DNA of 64,000 bases, taken from contig JALRMH010000031.1 of NCBI GenBank assembly GCA_026119935.1, positions 62,001 through 126,000 on the forward strand. The letters are read 5' to 3'. Shown piece after piece: positions 1 to 12,286 of the stretch. The translations under genes were made by a program, and so were the position numbers. The notes under the pieces are model-generated. The model worked only from the letters and a program-made list of their open reading frames with translations. It did no database searches and was not told the DNA's origin. This stretch comes from Endothia cerciana (taxonomy: Eukaryota; Ascomycota; Sordariomycetes; Diaporthales; Cryphonectriaceae). Positions within the stretch are counted from its first letter, which is position 1. Every line of letters begins with the position of its first letter.

Positions 1-3
1 AAA

Positions 4-1806
4 TCAAGCCTTCTCCTCGGCAGCCACAGCTTGGTTGGGGTTGGCGTTGTCGATGTGCTCATTGCTGTGCTGTTCCAGCTTCGACTCGACGTCTCCCTGC
101 TCCAGCCTCACCACGTATGCGCGTTGGTTCTTGGTCTTCCAGGCGGGCTGTCCAATGAACTTGATAGCGCCGGGCTTCGTATCATCGAAGATATCCACAA
201 CCTCTTCAAGGGTCTTATTGGCCGTCTCAGGGAACAGGAAGAATACGTGCCAGAACATGGCGAAACAGAAGACAGCGAACAGGACATAGGTCTTCCAGGT
301 GATGTTGGCGAACGCAGACGGCACAAAGTAGGCCAGAGCAAAGTTGAATGCCCAGTTGCCGGAGGTCGACAGTGCCACAGCCTTACCACGGACGCGGAGA
401 GGGTACAGCTCCGGGGGGTAGGTCCAGGAGACGGGTCCCCAGGTGGGAGCATAGGAGGCGACGAACAGGTAGGTAGAGGCGATGACAGCCTTGGCGGGAG
501 CGCCTGTGATGGACATAGACTCCGCGTCGGAGCTGAACTCGTTGGGGGCGGCAGGAACGGAATAGACGGCGAAGAGACCAGCGTTGACGGCCATCCATAG
601 GCACATGAAAAAGGCACCGACGAGGAGCGTGGGACGACGTCCCCAATTGTCGAGCCAGATCAGTGCCGGAATGGTCATGCACACGTTGATGATATAGTCG
701 ATTCCGGAGGAAAGAAGAGTGGCACTGCCAATGCCGGCCATGTTGAAGATGTAGACAATGTAGTACACTATAGCAACGCCATTAGCCTGTGCACACTTCT
801 ATGGACCACGAGAGGTGGTAAGGGCAAAAGGAAGGAAAGAAAGCAGAACGTACTCATGACGTTCATGCCGGTCAACTGGGACCAGATCTGCATGAACAGA
901 CCGATCATCGTCCGGTTGATCATGTGCGGCTTGAACAGCTCAAGATAGGTGACATCCGCGTTCTGACGCTCGAACTCGACCGCCCCGCGGATCTCCTCCA
1001 TCTCCTGGTGGACGAATGGGGAATTAGGGTCGCGGCCGCCGTGCACGAGTACCAAAACTGCTAGGGCATCCTCCCAACGATCCCGCTTGGCGAGCCAACG
1101 AGGTGACTCCGGGAGGAAGAATAGGGCGGTGCCGAGCAGGAAGGCGGGAACCATCTGCACGCCCCAAGGAATACGGAACGAGGCCTCGCTTTTGATGAAG
1201 GAGCAGCCGTAGCAGATGAAATACATCGTGAGGATCCCTATGGTGATAGAAAACTGTTGCATACTGACGAGACGGCCGCGCTTGGAAGGGGGCGCGATCT
1301 CTGAGATGTATACAGGTACCTGGGCAGAGCAGATACCAACGCAGAAACCGTTGATGATACGGCCGACAATCAGCATGGGGATATTCTGAGCAGCACAGCA
1401 GAGAATGGAGCCGATGACCCTGCAATGCCACCGTGTCAATACCTGATGTACAGCAGGGGTTGGGACGGACTGATACCAATTGCTTAGGCTCAGAATTATA
1501 GGCCACTTACCAGATGACGCACCCAATCTGGATGGATGTGTTGCGGCCAAACCTGTCGGAGAGGAAACCAGAGACCAGGGAGCCCAACCACGAGCCACCG
1601 GGCATGGCGGCGGTGATACCACCCTGAACATCAGAGGACGGGCCCCTGCAATTCCCAAATTCGTCTATGCCCTGCGTGTTAAACTTGCAAGAGTATGGCT
1701 GCTCGCCGATGAAGGCGCTCATGGACGAAATATCGAAACCAAACAGACCACCGCCCACCACAGCGGTGGCCGCTATAAAGTAAATATTACCGAGCTTCGG
1801 CGGCAT
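4..1806 (-). CDS. MFS sugar/quinate transporter (3 exons, 541 aa)
   Basis: A plasma-membrane H+ symporter of the fungal sugar/quinate porter family. Exons are 1806-1511, 1419-854 and 767-4. The splice joins W|VIGSI and NVM|MYYIVY restore the family sequence exactly, and the frame closes to 541 aa with a TGA at 6-4. Visible motifs are the first helix with GGGLFGFD, the loop-2 signature DRFGR, GRIINGF in helix 4, PESPRWL before the central loop, the helix-7 region QLTGMNVMMYYIVY, and PET followed by LEEV near the C-terminus. The second intron has an earlier AG that would give a stop, so the acceptor is CTATAG at 769/768. The start is the ATG at 1806, followed by a short N-terminus as in quinate permeases. 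The substrate (hexose, quinate or other) cannot be told from sequence alone. Confidence 0.92.
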
Positions 1807-2494
1807 CTTGACTGTGCCTCGAGGAGAAAAGGGAGGCCAGAAGAGGATTGGGGGACCGCGAAGCGGTATAGATCTTTAGAGGGAGTGGTTAATAGTACTC
1901 AAGGTGTGTTGACAACCACTTCCGACACTTGAGAGGTGTTGAAGGCCAGGAGGGGGGACGCGGAAAGAACAAGGGACTCTCCAACGCGAGGTTGAGGGAA
2001 GGCGGATCCTCCCACTTTATATAGCCTTCTACCCAGACACCACCAGCCTTCTCCTTCTCCATGCCAAAGACAGATACAGGTCACCCCATGGGATAAGCGT
2101 GGTAGCATGTACATATGCCGGCCCACATAGTCCCAACCACACAGGTACACAACAGCCGGTCGTGGGGAATTTACTGAAGGAATGGGCGGGCGCAGTCAAA
2201 GTGCAACATAACGTTACCTGGGCTTGCACTTACCTTCGAGGAGCAAGGTCACGAGAAGGATGTGATTGGATGAATGTCGATCATCCTGCAGGCTGGGCGT
2301 ACCATAGTATATCCAGATGGGGCATCCCTTGTCGAGAGAGAGTATGTGGTCAGAACGTGGAGAAGCGAATTCGAAGGCCATATGGGCGGGCCGACTGGGG
2401 TGACACAGTGATAGGAAACCAGTCGTGTCGACAGCGGAATAGCTGTGAACAAAGGCGGGTTCCGTAGACGTCGACGCGGGTGGAGTTGGCTATG

Positions 2495-2522
2495 CACCCA
2501 GGGCGCCCGGGGGCCCTGGGTG
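2495..2522. repeat. GC-rich perfect inverted repeat (hairpin)
   Basis: CACCCAGGGC at 2495-2504 is the exact reverse complement of GCCCTGGGTG at 2513-2522, with an 8-nt loop that is itself G/C-rich. No U-run follows and no gene end lies nearby, so a terminator role is not supported. Confidence 0.6.
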
Positions 2523-5500
2523 TGACATGTTGACGATCCTGGATGGCCAGATCTGCCAGGATGTATGCGTGTACGAGAGGCAAAGGGGCCGTAAGAACTA
2601 AGCACGAGCAGATGATCTACTCACGGAATCTCGACGGCCTGGTCCTGGCCTCTCCGAAGGAGTTGTTGGCAAAGGATTTGTCCAACAGCTGACCAGGAAC
2701 AGGAGACGACACGAGGACCTGGGTAGCTGAATACCTTCCGGGGCATTGCGGCCAGAGGACCAGTGGATCTTCATGAACCGAGGCAGCCTTGCCGCGACGA
2801 GAATACTAACAGGATGCCGGTGGAGACAAGTATTGTACCACACCAGTCAAGCCTCGACACCAGGCCAATGGCGACGGGGACCCAGTTGGCAATGCTTTTG
2901 GCCGGGCGGGACACGGGGGAAGAAGGGGGGAGGCTCCGTCTCACGCGGGCACACAGTGTTGCAGAAGGATCTGGCGGCATCTGCATGGATATCAAGTCGG
3001 AACACCCAAAACTACTACATAGTGTGTACTCCATGGCGTGGTAGTACGGAGCAGAAGTCGTCCGGGAGGGGGAGACCAACCTTGGCCAGCTGATGGGCTG
3101 CAGGACACGCCACACCGTTCAGAGACCGAATGCCAGATGGGCCAATGAAGCGGGGATGAGCTTTCCACGGGTTTGATCGCCCGCAAGCCACACCAAACAA
3201 AGTCGGCCTGGTTCCTGTTACTCCTACCGTACTTGTACTGTTATGTCCGCACATGGACATGAAAACTGTGGGAGGACAGTGTGGGCGGGCGATGCTACGC
3301 CTTGGCTCCGGCAGTCGTCCCCACGGTCTCCCTCGAGGGGATACCCATTTCCGTACCTTGTCGTCGGAATGACGTAGAGTGCTAGTCGTCCTTGCGTGGC
3401 CTGCTCGAACTGATGGGAGTAAGCTTAGGATGGAGCCATGGTGTGGTATTCAGACGGAGGGGTCGGGGAAGAACAAAGAAAGAACGCGCTATGGTAAGTC
3501 GCCCACAGACGTGTAGAGGTCATGTGCCTCTGGGGATGTACCGAGGAGCCGGTTCGGTCTCCCCAGGACATGTACGTAGTATCTGTCCTGCCCCGTGGAG
3601 AGACGAGATTGGACTTCTGGAGAAGAGGTGTGAGTCTGGAGACGGTGGGTCGGGCCCAGTCAGCCAGGGTCTGCAGACCTGGTCCAGGTGGAGTTAGGAT
3701 GGCATTGTTCTCAGGTCCGACTGGACGAGAGAGGGACCCATTCCCGCATGCTCGTTTTTGCCTCACCTGCCACAGAAAAGCTCCACAGAGTTGCCGAGCC
3801 AATTGCGATTAGCATCTGGCGACCTCGACCGCTGATCACTGCCGATTCCGCGCCCGCTCTCGAGCTCACCTCCAGGCTTTTCAGAGACGGAAAACCCGGG
3901 GAGACATCTGGAGTAGTGGACGGCGTCCAAGGCTGGTTGCTATTGACCCACCGTCTCCATTCAGTTCCAAGGCGGCGTACGGGAGCTGTAATGTATTCTG
4001 CATCTTCGTCCCTTGTTCCCCCCCCCCCCTCCCCGGGAAAACTTACATGGCATTCGTGAGGCGTATCCTGAGGGGGCGCTCTGCCTCCTTGCACGCCGGG
4101 AATTCTTCCGGGGGTCGAAGAACCGAGATGTCGTAGGTGCCTTGACGGGTGCATGGGTATCGTCAAGCGCATTGGAAGGATTCCTTCTGCACCCAAGGAT
4201 CGAAAGATTCCTACATTACTAGTACGCCGCCATGTCAAAAAGCTTGTCAACGGTCGGTAGGCCTTCCCGCTGTTCGACCAGGGGCGGGGTTGGCGCCTGG
4301 AAGCTAGAACGGACCGAATAAGTCGAGTTAAACCAAAACCAGACTTAGCAGCGGGTTTGTCAAGCGACTCGGCGCTGGTACTGTAGCTCTCGTGTCGACG
4401 GGTTGTTTCAGCCTTGAATAGACTGGGGCTGTCTACTCCCTCGTTGGGTTTTGATACTATCCTACGGTAGTAATTGCCAGGGCCGTGGAGCACACAGGGT
4501 GGCTCGTTGCGTATGAGATGATACGGTGCGCGGCGTGGGTACGGGTGAATGACGAGGCATCACGAACATCCGTCCTCGTAAGGCTCATGCTGTATCCCAC
4601 GTATCATCGCCTCCAGCTAGCACGGCTGGGCAGGGCAGAGCTGGGCAGGGTTGGGCGGGGTTGGGCGGGGTTGGCTTTCTGTTGGACAGTGAGGGACTTT
4701 GAGGCGCGTGTGGTGGTGTCAAGGCACAGCTTGTAAACCTGGGGGTAACCCCCATGATCTAGGATGCCTCGTCGATCCCCCGAATAGTTATGTCCGGGCG
4801 TAATGTGAGTTACCCATATCTACGCCAGAACCGCAGCCTCTCCTTCTCGAAGCGAAAATGTGACCGACCATCTCACCACACCGGATGGACGACACGTTTC
4901 ATGAGGGCATCCAAGGTGCATTAGCTCCCCAAGCCGGCCTGATCCAGCCGGTCCAAGAGATCCGAAGTATACCATAGTCATGATGTCGACCTCCGCCCCT
5001 CCCGTCCTGCAGCTCGCCACCTCCACTCCCAGGGTTGCAGACAGGACCCCTTCCTCGCTACACTTCCCTGGGCAAATAGCCGACAAAGGTGCTCCTGCGA
5101 CCCGGCTGCGTAGGCCCAGGATTGAACCTTGTTGTACCGATCATGCTGGGGGGGTCAGAGTCAGTGTCGTGCGGCCAGCGGCGATGGCTGGCTCAGCTTT
5201 GCTACTGGTACTATATCGAGGTGGCACATGGTCTGTCACAATTAAGCAGCCGCAAACCTTGATCGACCATGAGCCGCTCCCCTCCCGCCTGCGTACAGTA
5301 GCATGGCAGTGTGGACCAGGCGAGCTTAGGTAAGGGACTTCACCACACCACAACGACACTGTGCATTGCCCGGGTTGCTCCAACCGTCCTGCATACCCAA
5401 AATCCGGGGCCCCGCATTCGTTGCCTTTCGACGCCAGGGATTCCTTTGATGCCGTGGGCTATCATGCGTCCAATGGCATCCTGCGAGGATCTTGTGTCGA

Positions 5501-7205
5501 GTCAGGAGACACCCTCACGAGATCAGCAGCCCTTGGGGGGGGGCAGTCACTGTCTCTAGGTGTCCCCGAACTTACGCGTTGAGCTTTGTGCAGCTTGCCG
5601 AGGCACCTGTGGACATTGGGAGTGTCATTATGGCTGAGCTGGAGAAGATGTCAAAGTTGCGCGAACGACCGAGTATCTACCTCGCTCGGCGCCAGATAGC
5701 AGCGTCGTAACCACGGCACGTTCAGCAGAAGCACGCTCCAAGGATCGGCAATTGCCTTCTCAGTAGGTGCAAGGCGAACGGCTTCGCCCGAGTTCTTGAT
5801 GAAGCCTGCCCAAGCCTCCACCGTGGCACCATCACTGCCTAGAATTCAACCGCTAGGCCTTTGCATGGGGACGGTACAGTACCCGCGTTGGTATATCCGT
5901 GACGACTCCAGAGCCCTCGAGTGAGGTGTCATGGCACGCGCCACTGATGATGGTTCCAGCCTGTTCAGACCTCTTCAAGGTGCATCTTGTCAGCGTCGTT
6001 CTGCGGTCATTCCGGCCTGTGAAGCACATAAGAGATATCACCTGCTATGAATCGCGCCAGCGTGGAGGACGCCGAGGGACAGGCCGGGGCAGGCATCTAG
6101 ATATCTGGCGACTTGCAGGGGTCGGTTGTATCCTCGTCCTCCTACTGCTCATTACCTACACTGACGGTGCATACAAGCCTCGGGGGGGGGGGGGGGCCGA
6201 CCCCAGCTTAGCAGCTCGCAGCTCTTCTTCTGGTCCCTTATCCGTTTGCGGGGTCGCGCCTGGGAACTCACGGCCCTCAGGGGGTCCGAGGCTGGCTCCC
6301 GGTTGCTCCAGGTCGCCAGACCGCCGGACAAATGGCGATTCACCTGCTTCAGGACTGCGAGATATCGGTTATCGTACTGCGACGACGGGTTTCCGGTTCG
6401 GGCACTTCAGTCCGGCGTCGGAACCGGGCATGGAGTGCCTGGAGGCGCGCTTTCATCTTCTTTCTTCCCCCTTTGCGTTCGTGTGTGGACTATATCCAGC
6501 CGGATCGGAGTCCCAGACGGGTCAGTCACCACCAAGTAGAACTAATCCAGACTGTCAGACCGTGAGATCGACCTCTATCCTAGACTTGAGAGTTCCAACT
6601 AGGTTGGCTCGGCGAGTCGTTGGAAGAGGCTCAGTCCTCCGCCCGGTGAACACGAACTGGCAGGCAGGCGATATTGACCATGAATCTCCTCTTTTGAGCC
6701 CTGGGAAGGATCGACTCGGACTCTACCGGCATGGCTGACAAGGCCCCAGGTGCTCTGGTGGTGACTGTAGCGCTGGATCTTGGGCGAGCCGGCAGGAGGG
6801 TTCATGGATTCCCGATTGTCGGTCGAGCCCGAGGACATCTTACTCGTGTGGTACCGGGCATCGAGTCTTGGGCGGGGCAGACGTCACCTGTGAAACGGGA
6901 ACTGGGGCCGGGAGCAAGACGATGTCACATATGATATGCCGGATTCTCGCGACCGAGGCTGTAATTCAGTCGGGCTCAAGGGCAGTGTTCCATTTTGATG
7001 ATGTCCTCCCAAACGCCTGACCATAATAAACCATACATGCCGCAGGGCGATGTCCCCTCCTGCAACGGAAGAATCGCCTGAGCCGACTGATGATGGGAAC
7101 ACAGCCGCAACCTCCCGGGGCAGCGCTGCGAGCTCCTGTCGAGTGGCACCTGAGGAGAATACCGAAGCACCGAAGCACGGGAAGTGCCAGATTGCCACGG
7201 CAGCC

Positions 7206-7229
7206 TCCCCTCCCCTCCCCTCCCCTCCC
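7206..7229. repeat. (TCCCC)n microsatellite
   Basis: Four to five tandem CCCCT units in a pyrimidine-rich stretch, 190 bp downstream of the KGD4 stop codon. Confidence 0.8.
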
Positions 7230-7416
7230 TATCCCAATCGAGTTCCCTCCCCAATCACACTTTCCGTAACCCTGCTCAGCTCTCCTTGGTCAGCGCGTCG
7301 CCCCTGACCCCCCCCTCGCGGGCCCGCCCCTGGCCAGAACGTCAAGGATGATCATCATCATCCTGCCCAGCCAGATACAAAGTTGATAGCCGAAGCCTGA
7401 GGTTTGCCGGAAGGCC

Positions 7417-7881
7417 TCATGCTGCAATGGAGGCGCCGCCGCTCTCGATAGCCTCGATCTCCTCGGCGGACCAGACACTCCGCCTGAAGCGGGCAGGGAG
7501 CTCATCGCGGTCGAAGAAAATGCCCTTGCCCGGGTTGATGGACGGCAGGGCAGCTGCAGGGGCGCCTCCTATGCCGCTCTCTGCGCTGCGGGTCCATGTC
7601 TTCCGGAGGGGGCCATACTGCTGAGAGCGCTGGCGATACTCGGAGAAGGAGGCGTGGGAGGTCTGGCTGGTGAAGTCCTCGGGGAGGGAGTTTGAGGGGG
7701 AGGCAGGATGGGGTTGGGGGGTGTGGTCGACCGCGGCTGGGATATGATCAGCATGTGTAATCCAGGCACAGGTTATGGGATGTGAGGACCTACAGGGGAT
7801 CGTGCGCTTTCCAATGAACTTGATGGAGGGGACGCGCTCGGCGTGGGCGGCAGCCTGGCGCAGTGCTCTGGTTGCAAACAT
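7417..7881 (-). CDS. kgd4: KGD4/Ymr31-type subunit of 2-oxoglutarate dehydrogenase (2 exons, 135 aa)
   Basis: A small mitochondrial protein of the Ymr31/KGD4 family, which links the E3 component to the E1-E2 core of the 2-oxoglutarate dehydrogenase complex; it was formerly listed as a mitoribosomal protein. Exon 1 is 7881-7794 and exon 2 is 7736-7417. The N-terminus MFATRALRQAAA is an arginine-bearing presequence, followed by the family block IKFIGKRTIP. After splicing comes VDHTPQPHP, and the C-terminal block FFDRDELPARFRR ends in EIEAIESGGAS, matching the fungal family in order and length. The 57-nt intron (GTAGGT, TGCTGATC branch region, CCCAG) is a multiple of three and lacks stops, so retention would add 19 residues. 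Assignment is strong on sequence pattern; the E3-adaptor role is family knowledge. Confidence 0.9.
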   Translation of the reverse strand: MFATRALRQAAAHAERVPSIKFIGKRTIPCRSSHPITCAWITHADHIPAAVDHTPQPHPASPSNSLPEDFTSQTSHASFSEYRQRSQQYGPLRKTWTRSAESGIGGAPAAALPSINPGKGIFFDRDELPARFRRSVWSAEEIEAIESGGASIAA

Positions 7882-9833
7882 CTTGATCCTGTTGCTGATG
7901 AGAGGGGGCTGCCTGGACCCGTGTTGTCCTGTGCTGTTCCTCGCCGTGGATAGAGGTTGACCTCCTGTGGTGGTAACTTCGGAGTGGGCGGGATGGGGGT
8001 GTACTGATTAGCACGATCTACGGCCTGGGCTCTTGTCTGCGGGTGTCGACGAGGGGAAGGTAGCCGAGGTCAGAGAGAGAGAGGTAGGCGGCAGTAGGGT
8101 AGGCCGAGGTATGAGGGCTAGGGCGACGAGGATGTGAGGGTGTGGGAGGTGTGAGGAGAAAAGATGGGGGACTGGAGGAAGGTCGAGGTGGGAAGGAGGG
8201 AGATAATCGGCGAAGCACGGGTGCTTTTTTCGGATTCTCCAAGGTGGAGTTTTTGTGATGGGCAATCGGAGGATTGAAAATCACAGGCTTGCAGGTGGCC
8301 CGTGGTCAGGCATTTCCCCAAAATCTGAAAACAGACCCAGCGTGCCAGGCAAGGTTCTCCAGGCTGCTTAAGGGCTGCCTGGGGGCCTGCTAGCGCTGCT
8401 GGGGCTGCTGGATCGGAGCCCGCCAGGCACCGCCCAGGGGGGCAGCCATGGCGGGGGAATTTCACGGCAGTACGCCATAGGGGCCCGAGCTCCGAACTCC
8501 GGAGCTCCCAAAGCCGCTGTGAAAATGTAGGCGTTACCTCTAACACGCCATTTCCAATCCACAAACGACCCACAACGGTCCTCCCCGCATTCGCTGTTTG
8601 TTTGCAGACGGTTGATAAGAGATCCTAACCCTGAAGACGTCATTTCATGTTGTAATTGCAAAGGACTGCTCCATATGACACCAATGAAGAAAGAAAGAAA
8701 AAAAAAAAGGAATGTACAAAGAAAACTTCCCAACCACACCCAGTGGGATAATAACATCCAAAACAACCAACGTTTCCCGAGAAAAATGGTGGGATCATTG
8801 TCGTGTTCGGAGTCTAACCACAACACATGGCACAGATGAACTCCCCGAACCTGCCCGTGCACCATCAAGTCCCCGACGTGGCGCACAGCTGAAGTGCAGC
8901 CCTACCTCGGACACCTGTCGCCCACCCATCAACGGCTTGGGCTGTTGCGGTACCCAACAAAGCCATGTCTGGACATCGACAGTGGCGCCTGCATAACGTA
9001 TCGGCTCCGGGTCAGCGTGGCGCGGCATGTATACGAAAGGCTTCGCCAACCCCTGGTTGTATCGTACTCGGTAGTGGAATAGAGTGCGTGGTCCTGCTCG
9101 TTCTTGGGTGTGACCGGCGGATACGAGATGGCATGGCATGGCATGGCACGTAGGTCTAGTGACCTCAGACATCGAGCCACCGCCCTGACACCAGCCGCAC
9201 ATCTTAGCCACTCTGATCTATGCTCAAGATGTTCTGGGATCGGGCGCTCTTGCTGCAACTCCTAACTCGGCTGAACTCCAGAGGCAGTGTTGTTACTCCC
9301 GGGTCCGGCAGGCCTTCGCATCTTCCTTCCCCACAAGGGCAATAAGATTTCAATCTGGGGGAAGGGGAGTGCACCAATCGGTCCTGTCAGCCCCTGGCAA
9401 TGCATGACTTTCCTCAGGCATAGCTGCTCCGTCTGGCTCTGTCCCCTGCCACGGTGCTGTTGTCGAAACCTTCTCGGGACGGGGTGCGAAATGCATCCAG
9501 GACGCTGGCTGAGGAAATGCTCCTTCTTCTGCCCCGCACTGATATTGGGGAGAGACCCACATGTAGCCGCGGGACAGCTGGCTGGCAGCTGGCTGACAGC
9601 TGGTGTGTATGTCCGGCGTATCGGTGCGCGTCGCTGGACATGTGAATGTGAAGCGCGTCTACCAAAAGGACTACAACGCGATGTCCCCCCTGATGCCGTT
9701 GCCCAACCTTCCTCCCTGCTTGGCAGCCACAACACGGCGATGCGCTCTTCTCTCGACCCTGCCTTCTGCCCTCTTCGCCTGCAGCACCCATCCTCGTCGT
9801 AGTCTTAGTACCAAGACCCATCAAACCAAGACA
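7882..9833. other. Spacer between the divergent KGD4 and PNK genes
   Basis: About 1.95 kb separating two divergently transcribed genes, so it should hold both promoters. No credible extra gene is seen. A short ATGGC(ATGGC)n repeat lies at about 9129-9147. The last 150 bp are open in frame with the PNK coding sequence (see that entry). Confidence 0.6.
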
Positions 9834-11342
9834 ATGCCTCCCTCCAAACGGCCCGCAGACGGGGTGAACGACCCCTCCATCTCACCCCCACCCGTCAGAC
9901 GAAAGGTCCAGGCCCAGAGCAACGTCACAAGTATGCCAGAGCCCAACTATCTACTCTCACGCCGTGGCCGCCAATCTCCTCTTGAGATCTGGGAGGTTCA
10001 TCCGCTGACCTGATGTCCGCTGCCAGGGCGTACGGTCGCCAACTTCTTCACCCCGACCTCCCAGAAGCCCAAGATCGAGGCCCAAGCCTGCTGGCGCGAG
10101 ATAGGTACGGACACCAAGCCACCAACCGTGCTCTACGGTCAGTTCAAGACGTCCAGCAAGTACGGCGCCGAAGACCCAGCCGAAAAGAGGCGAAAGGTCG
10201 CGGGCTTCGATCTCGACGGCACCCTCGTCACCACGGCCTCCGGCAAGAAATTTGGCGACGACGCCGCCGACTGGAAATGGTGGGATCACTCCGTCCCTGC
10301 CAAGCTGCGCTCCCTCTATGAGGATGGCTACAGGATCGTCATCTTCTCCAACCAGGGCGGCATCACCCTCGGAACCCCCGGACACGACCCCAAGTCCAAG
10401 GGCCCCAAGACCCCCAAGAACCCCAAGCGGCTGCCCATGTGGAAGCAGAAGGTCACCGCCCTCCTCACCGAGCTCGACATCCCCACCTCAATCTATGCCG
10501 CCACCAAAAAGGATGATTTCCGAAAGCCATGCATAGGCATGTGGCACGCCATGTGCAAGGACTACAGCGTGCCCCATCAGGAGGTGGACAAGGAGGCGAG
10601 CATATTCGTTGGAGACGCCGGTGGTCGAACAGCAAGGCCTGCATCCGACGGGAAGAAGGCCGTCACCAAGGACTTCAGCTGCTCTGATCGTAACTTTGCC
10701 CACAACATCGGCATCCGGTACGCGACCCCGGAGGAGTTTTTCCTGGGCGAGGAGCCGAGAGACTTCCAGAGAGACTTCGAACCATCATCATACTCGTTCT
10801 CAGAGTCGTCTGACATCGTCTTCAAGAAGAAGTACGATGTCGAGATTGTGATGTTCTGTGGGCCTCCGGGGGCGGGCAAGTCCACCTTCCACTGGACATA
10901 CTTGGAGCCCCTGGGCTACGAGAGGGTGAACCAGGACATCCTCAGGAGCAGGGACAACTGCATCAAGGCCGCCAGGGAACATCTCACACACGGCAGGTCG
11001 GTCGTAATCGATAACACCAACCCAGACCCAGAGACGCGTAAAGTGTGGGTCGACCTGGCAAGGACCATACACAAATCATCAAGGTTCCGGCCGGCCGTTC
11101 GATGTGTCTGGTTCCGGACACCATTGCTCGTCGCCGAACATAACAACATCGTCCGGTCCATGGCCGGCGAGCTGAATCCCGAGGCCAGGGAGCTTGTACC
11201 GAAGCTGGCGTTCAATAGCTTCTTCAGCAGGTTCAAGGAGCCCAGTGCCTGCGACGAATCCTTTGCCGAGGTCGTGCCGGTCGACTTCAAGTTTCGAGGC
11301 ACCAGGGATGAATATGCCTCGTGGAGCCGGTACTGGGTATGA
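9834..11342 (+). CDS. pnk1: Polynucleotide kinase 3'-phosphatase (2 exons, 470 aa)
   Basis: A bifunctional DNA end-processing enzyme of single- and double-strand break repair. It removes 3'-phosphates and phosphorylates 5'-hydroxyls. Exon 1 is 9834-9930 and exon 2 is 10027-11342; the join gives R|RTVANFF and the frame closes. Residues about 91-99 contain the HAD phosphatase motif FDLDGTL, with both catalytic Asp present. The second HAD block IFSNQGG and the GDAGGR segment follow. A kinase P-loop GPPGAGKST lies at about 311-319, followed by VNQD and an IDNTN motif. No FHA domain is present, as in fission yeast Pnk1 and unlike the human enzyme. A PIP-box-like or nuclear-targeting N-terminus is possible. 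The same frame is open upstream to 9603 with ATGs at 9681 and 9693. Confidence 0.93.
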
Positions 11343-12286
11343 GCTTCCAGCACCGCCTCAGCCACTTGCCTCAGCAATTGTCCGGCCGCATCATGTCACG
11401 CCAAAGATTATCGCTCGACCTACGGCAATGGCTAGTGTCACTCCACCTGCGGTGTGCCACCCCTGTCGGTTCCTCCGCAGCAGACAATAGAGTTTGTGAG
11501 CAGGCTCTCGAGTGCTTCCTGTTGTAGGAGACCGAAAATGCTGTGCTGTAGCCATAAAGCAGAATACACGCCACAGCACCGGTCCACTTCTAATCCACGT
11601 AATGTTCATCGGCCCTTCTACACTTTACAGTTGCTGCCGACGTGAGGTCCCTCGACCGTGGTCGGCAGACTGCTCCAGCAGGTCGTGTGAAAAACTCTAG
11701 CCCAGTCGCCAAGAGTGGCGACACCGGGGATGCTGGCATGATGGCCGGGGCCCCCGCAAAGGCTCTGAATGACATTAAGCCCTCAGAGATAGGAGAGTGA
11801 TTGAATGATCCCGTGACTGGCATATGTGACATTCGGGTGTCCCTATGCGTGTCCCCTCCTCCGCAATTCCTTTCCATGATGCGATGTCATGCTTCCATCC
11901 TCCGAGCTGCAGTCCGTTTCCTACTCTTGGCTAATGACAAGGTGTTCAACAACAATCTGTTCTTAAACAACCACCCTCTTCTTCGCCGGACACATTGCCG
12001 CTGAAGTCGCACAGAGGCTACTCATGCGACGCTTACTACAGGATCTCGAAGGTGAATACATCCTGCGGTCCAGCTGCCCTACTGACTTACCCCGTTGCGG
12101 GTTATGTAAAGTCCATGCCTTGTCATCGATAGCCCGAAGTGGACCTCGAGATGCGTTGTGGGAAACGGTTCCACTCTTCTCGGAGACTTGTCTACGACGG
12201 ACGTACTTCTTTTTGGGTCTATTACGCTGACATTATGTTTAGGTGGTACTACAGAGCCCCAGAGGCAGTTATTTAGAGTAATGCCA
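11343..12286. other. Spacer between convergent genes
   Basis: About 0.94 kb between the PNK stop and the carboxypeptidase stop, which converge. It should contain both 3' ends. No gene or RNA is recognised. Confidence 0.6.

Larger units (their letters stand above)
1807..7416. other. Long spacer without a convincing gene
   Basis: About 5.6 kb. Open frames exist on both strands (the longest near 5899-6738 and 3711-4493) but none has a recognisable domain or exon pairing. The stretch carries a C12 run at 4018-4029, a G15 run at 6182-6196, GGGTTGGGC-type repeats at 4625-4675 and a perfect 10-bp hairpin at 2495-2522. The first few hundred bases upstream of 1806 should contain the transporter promoter. 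Confidence 0.6.

Noticed and set aside
2495..2522. Hairpin as a transcription terminator
   Set aside because: Intrinsic hairpin terminators are not used by nuclear pol II genes and no gene ends there.
3711..4493. 260-codon open frame on the minus strand
   Set aside because: Composition looks random, no recognised motif, and a C12 run lies inside it.
5899..6738. 279-codon open frame on the plus strand
   Set aside because: It crosses a G15 run, has no domain or family pattern and shows no paired exons. GC-rich DNA readily gives such frames.
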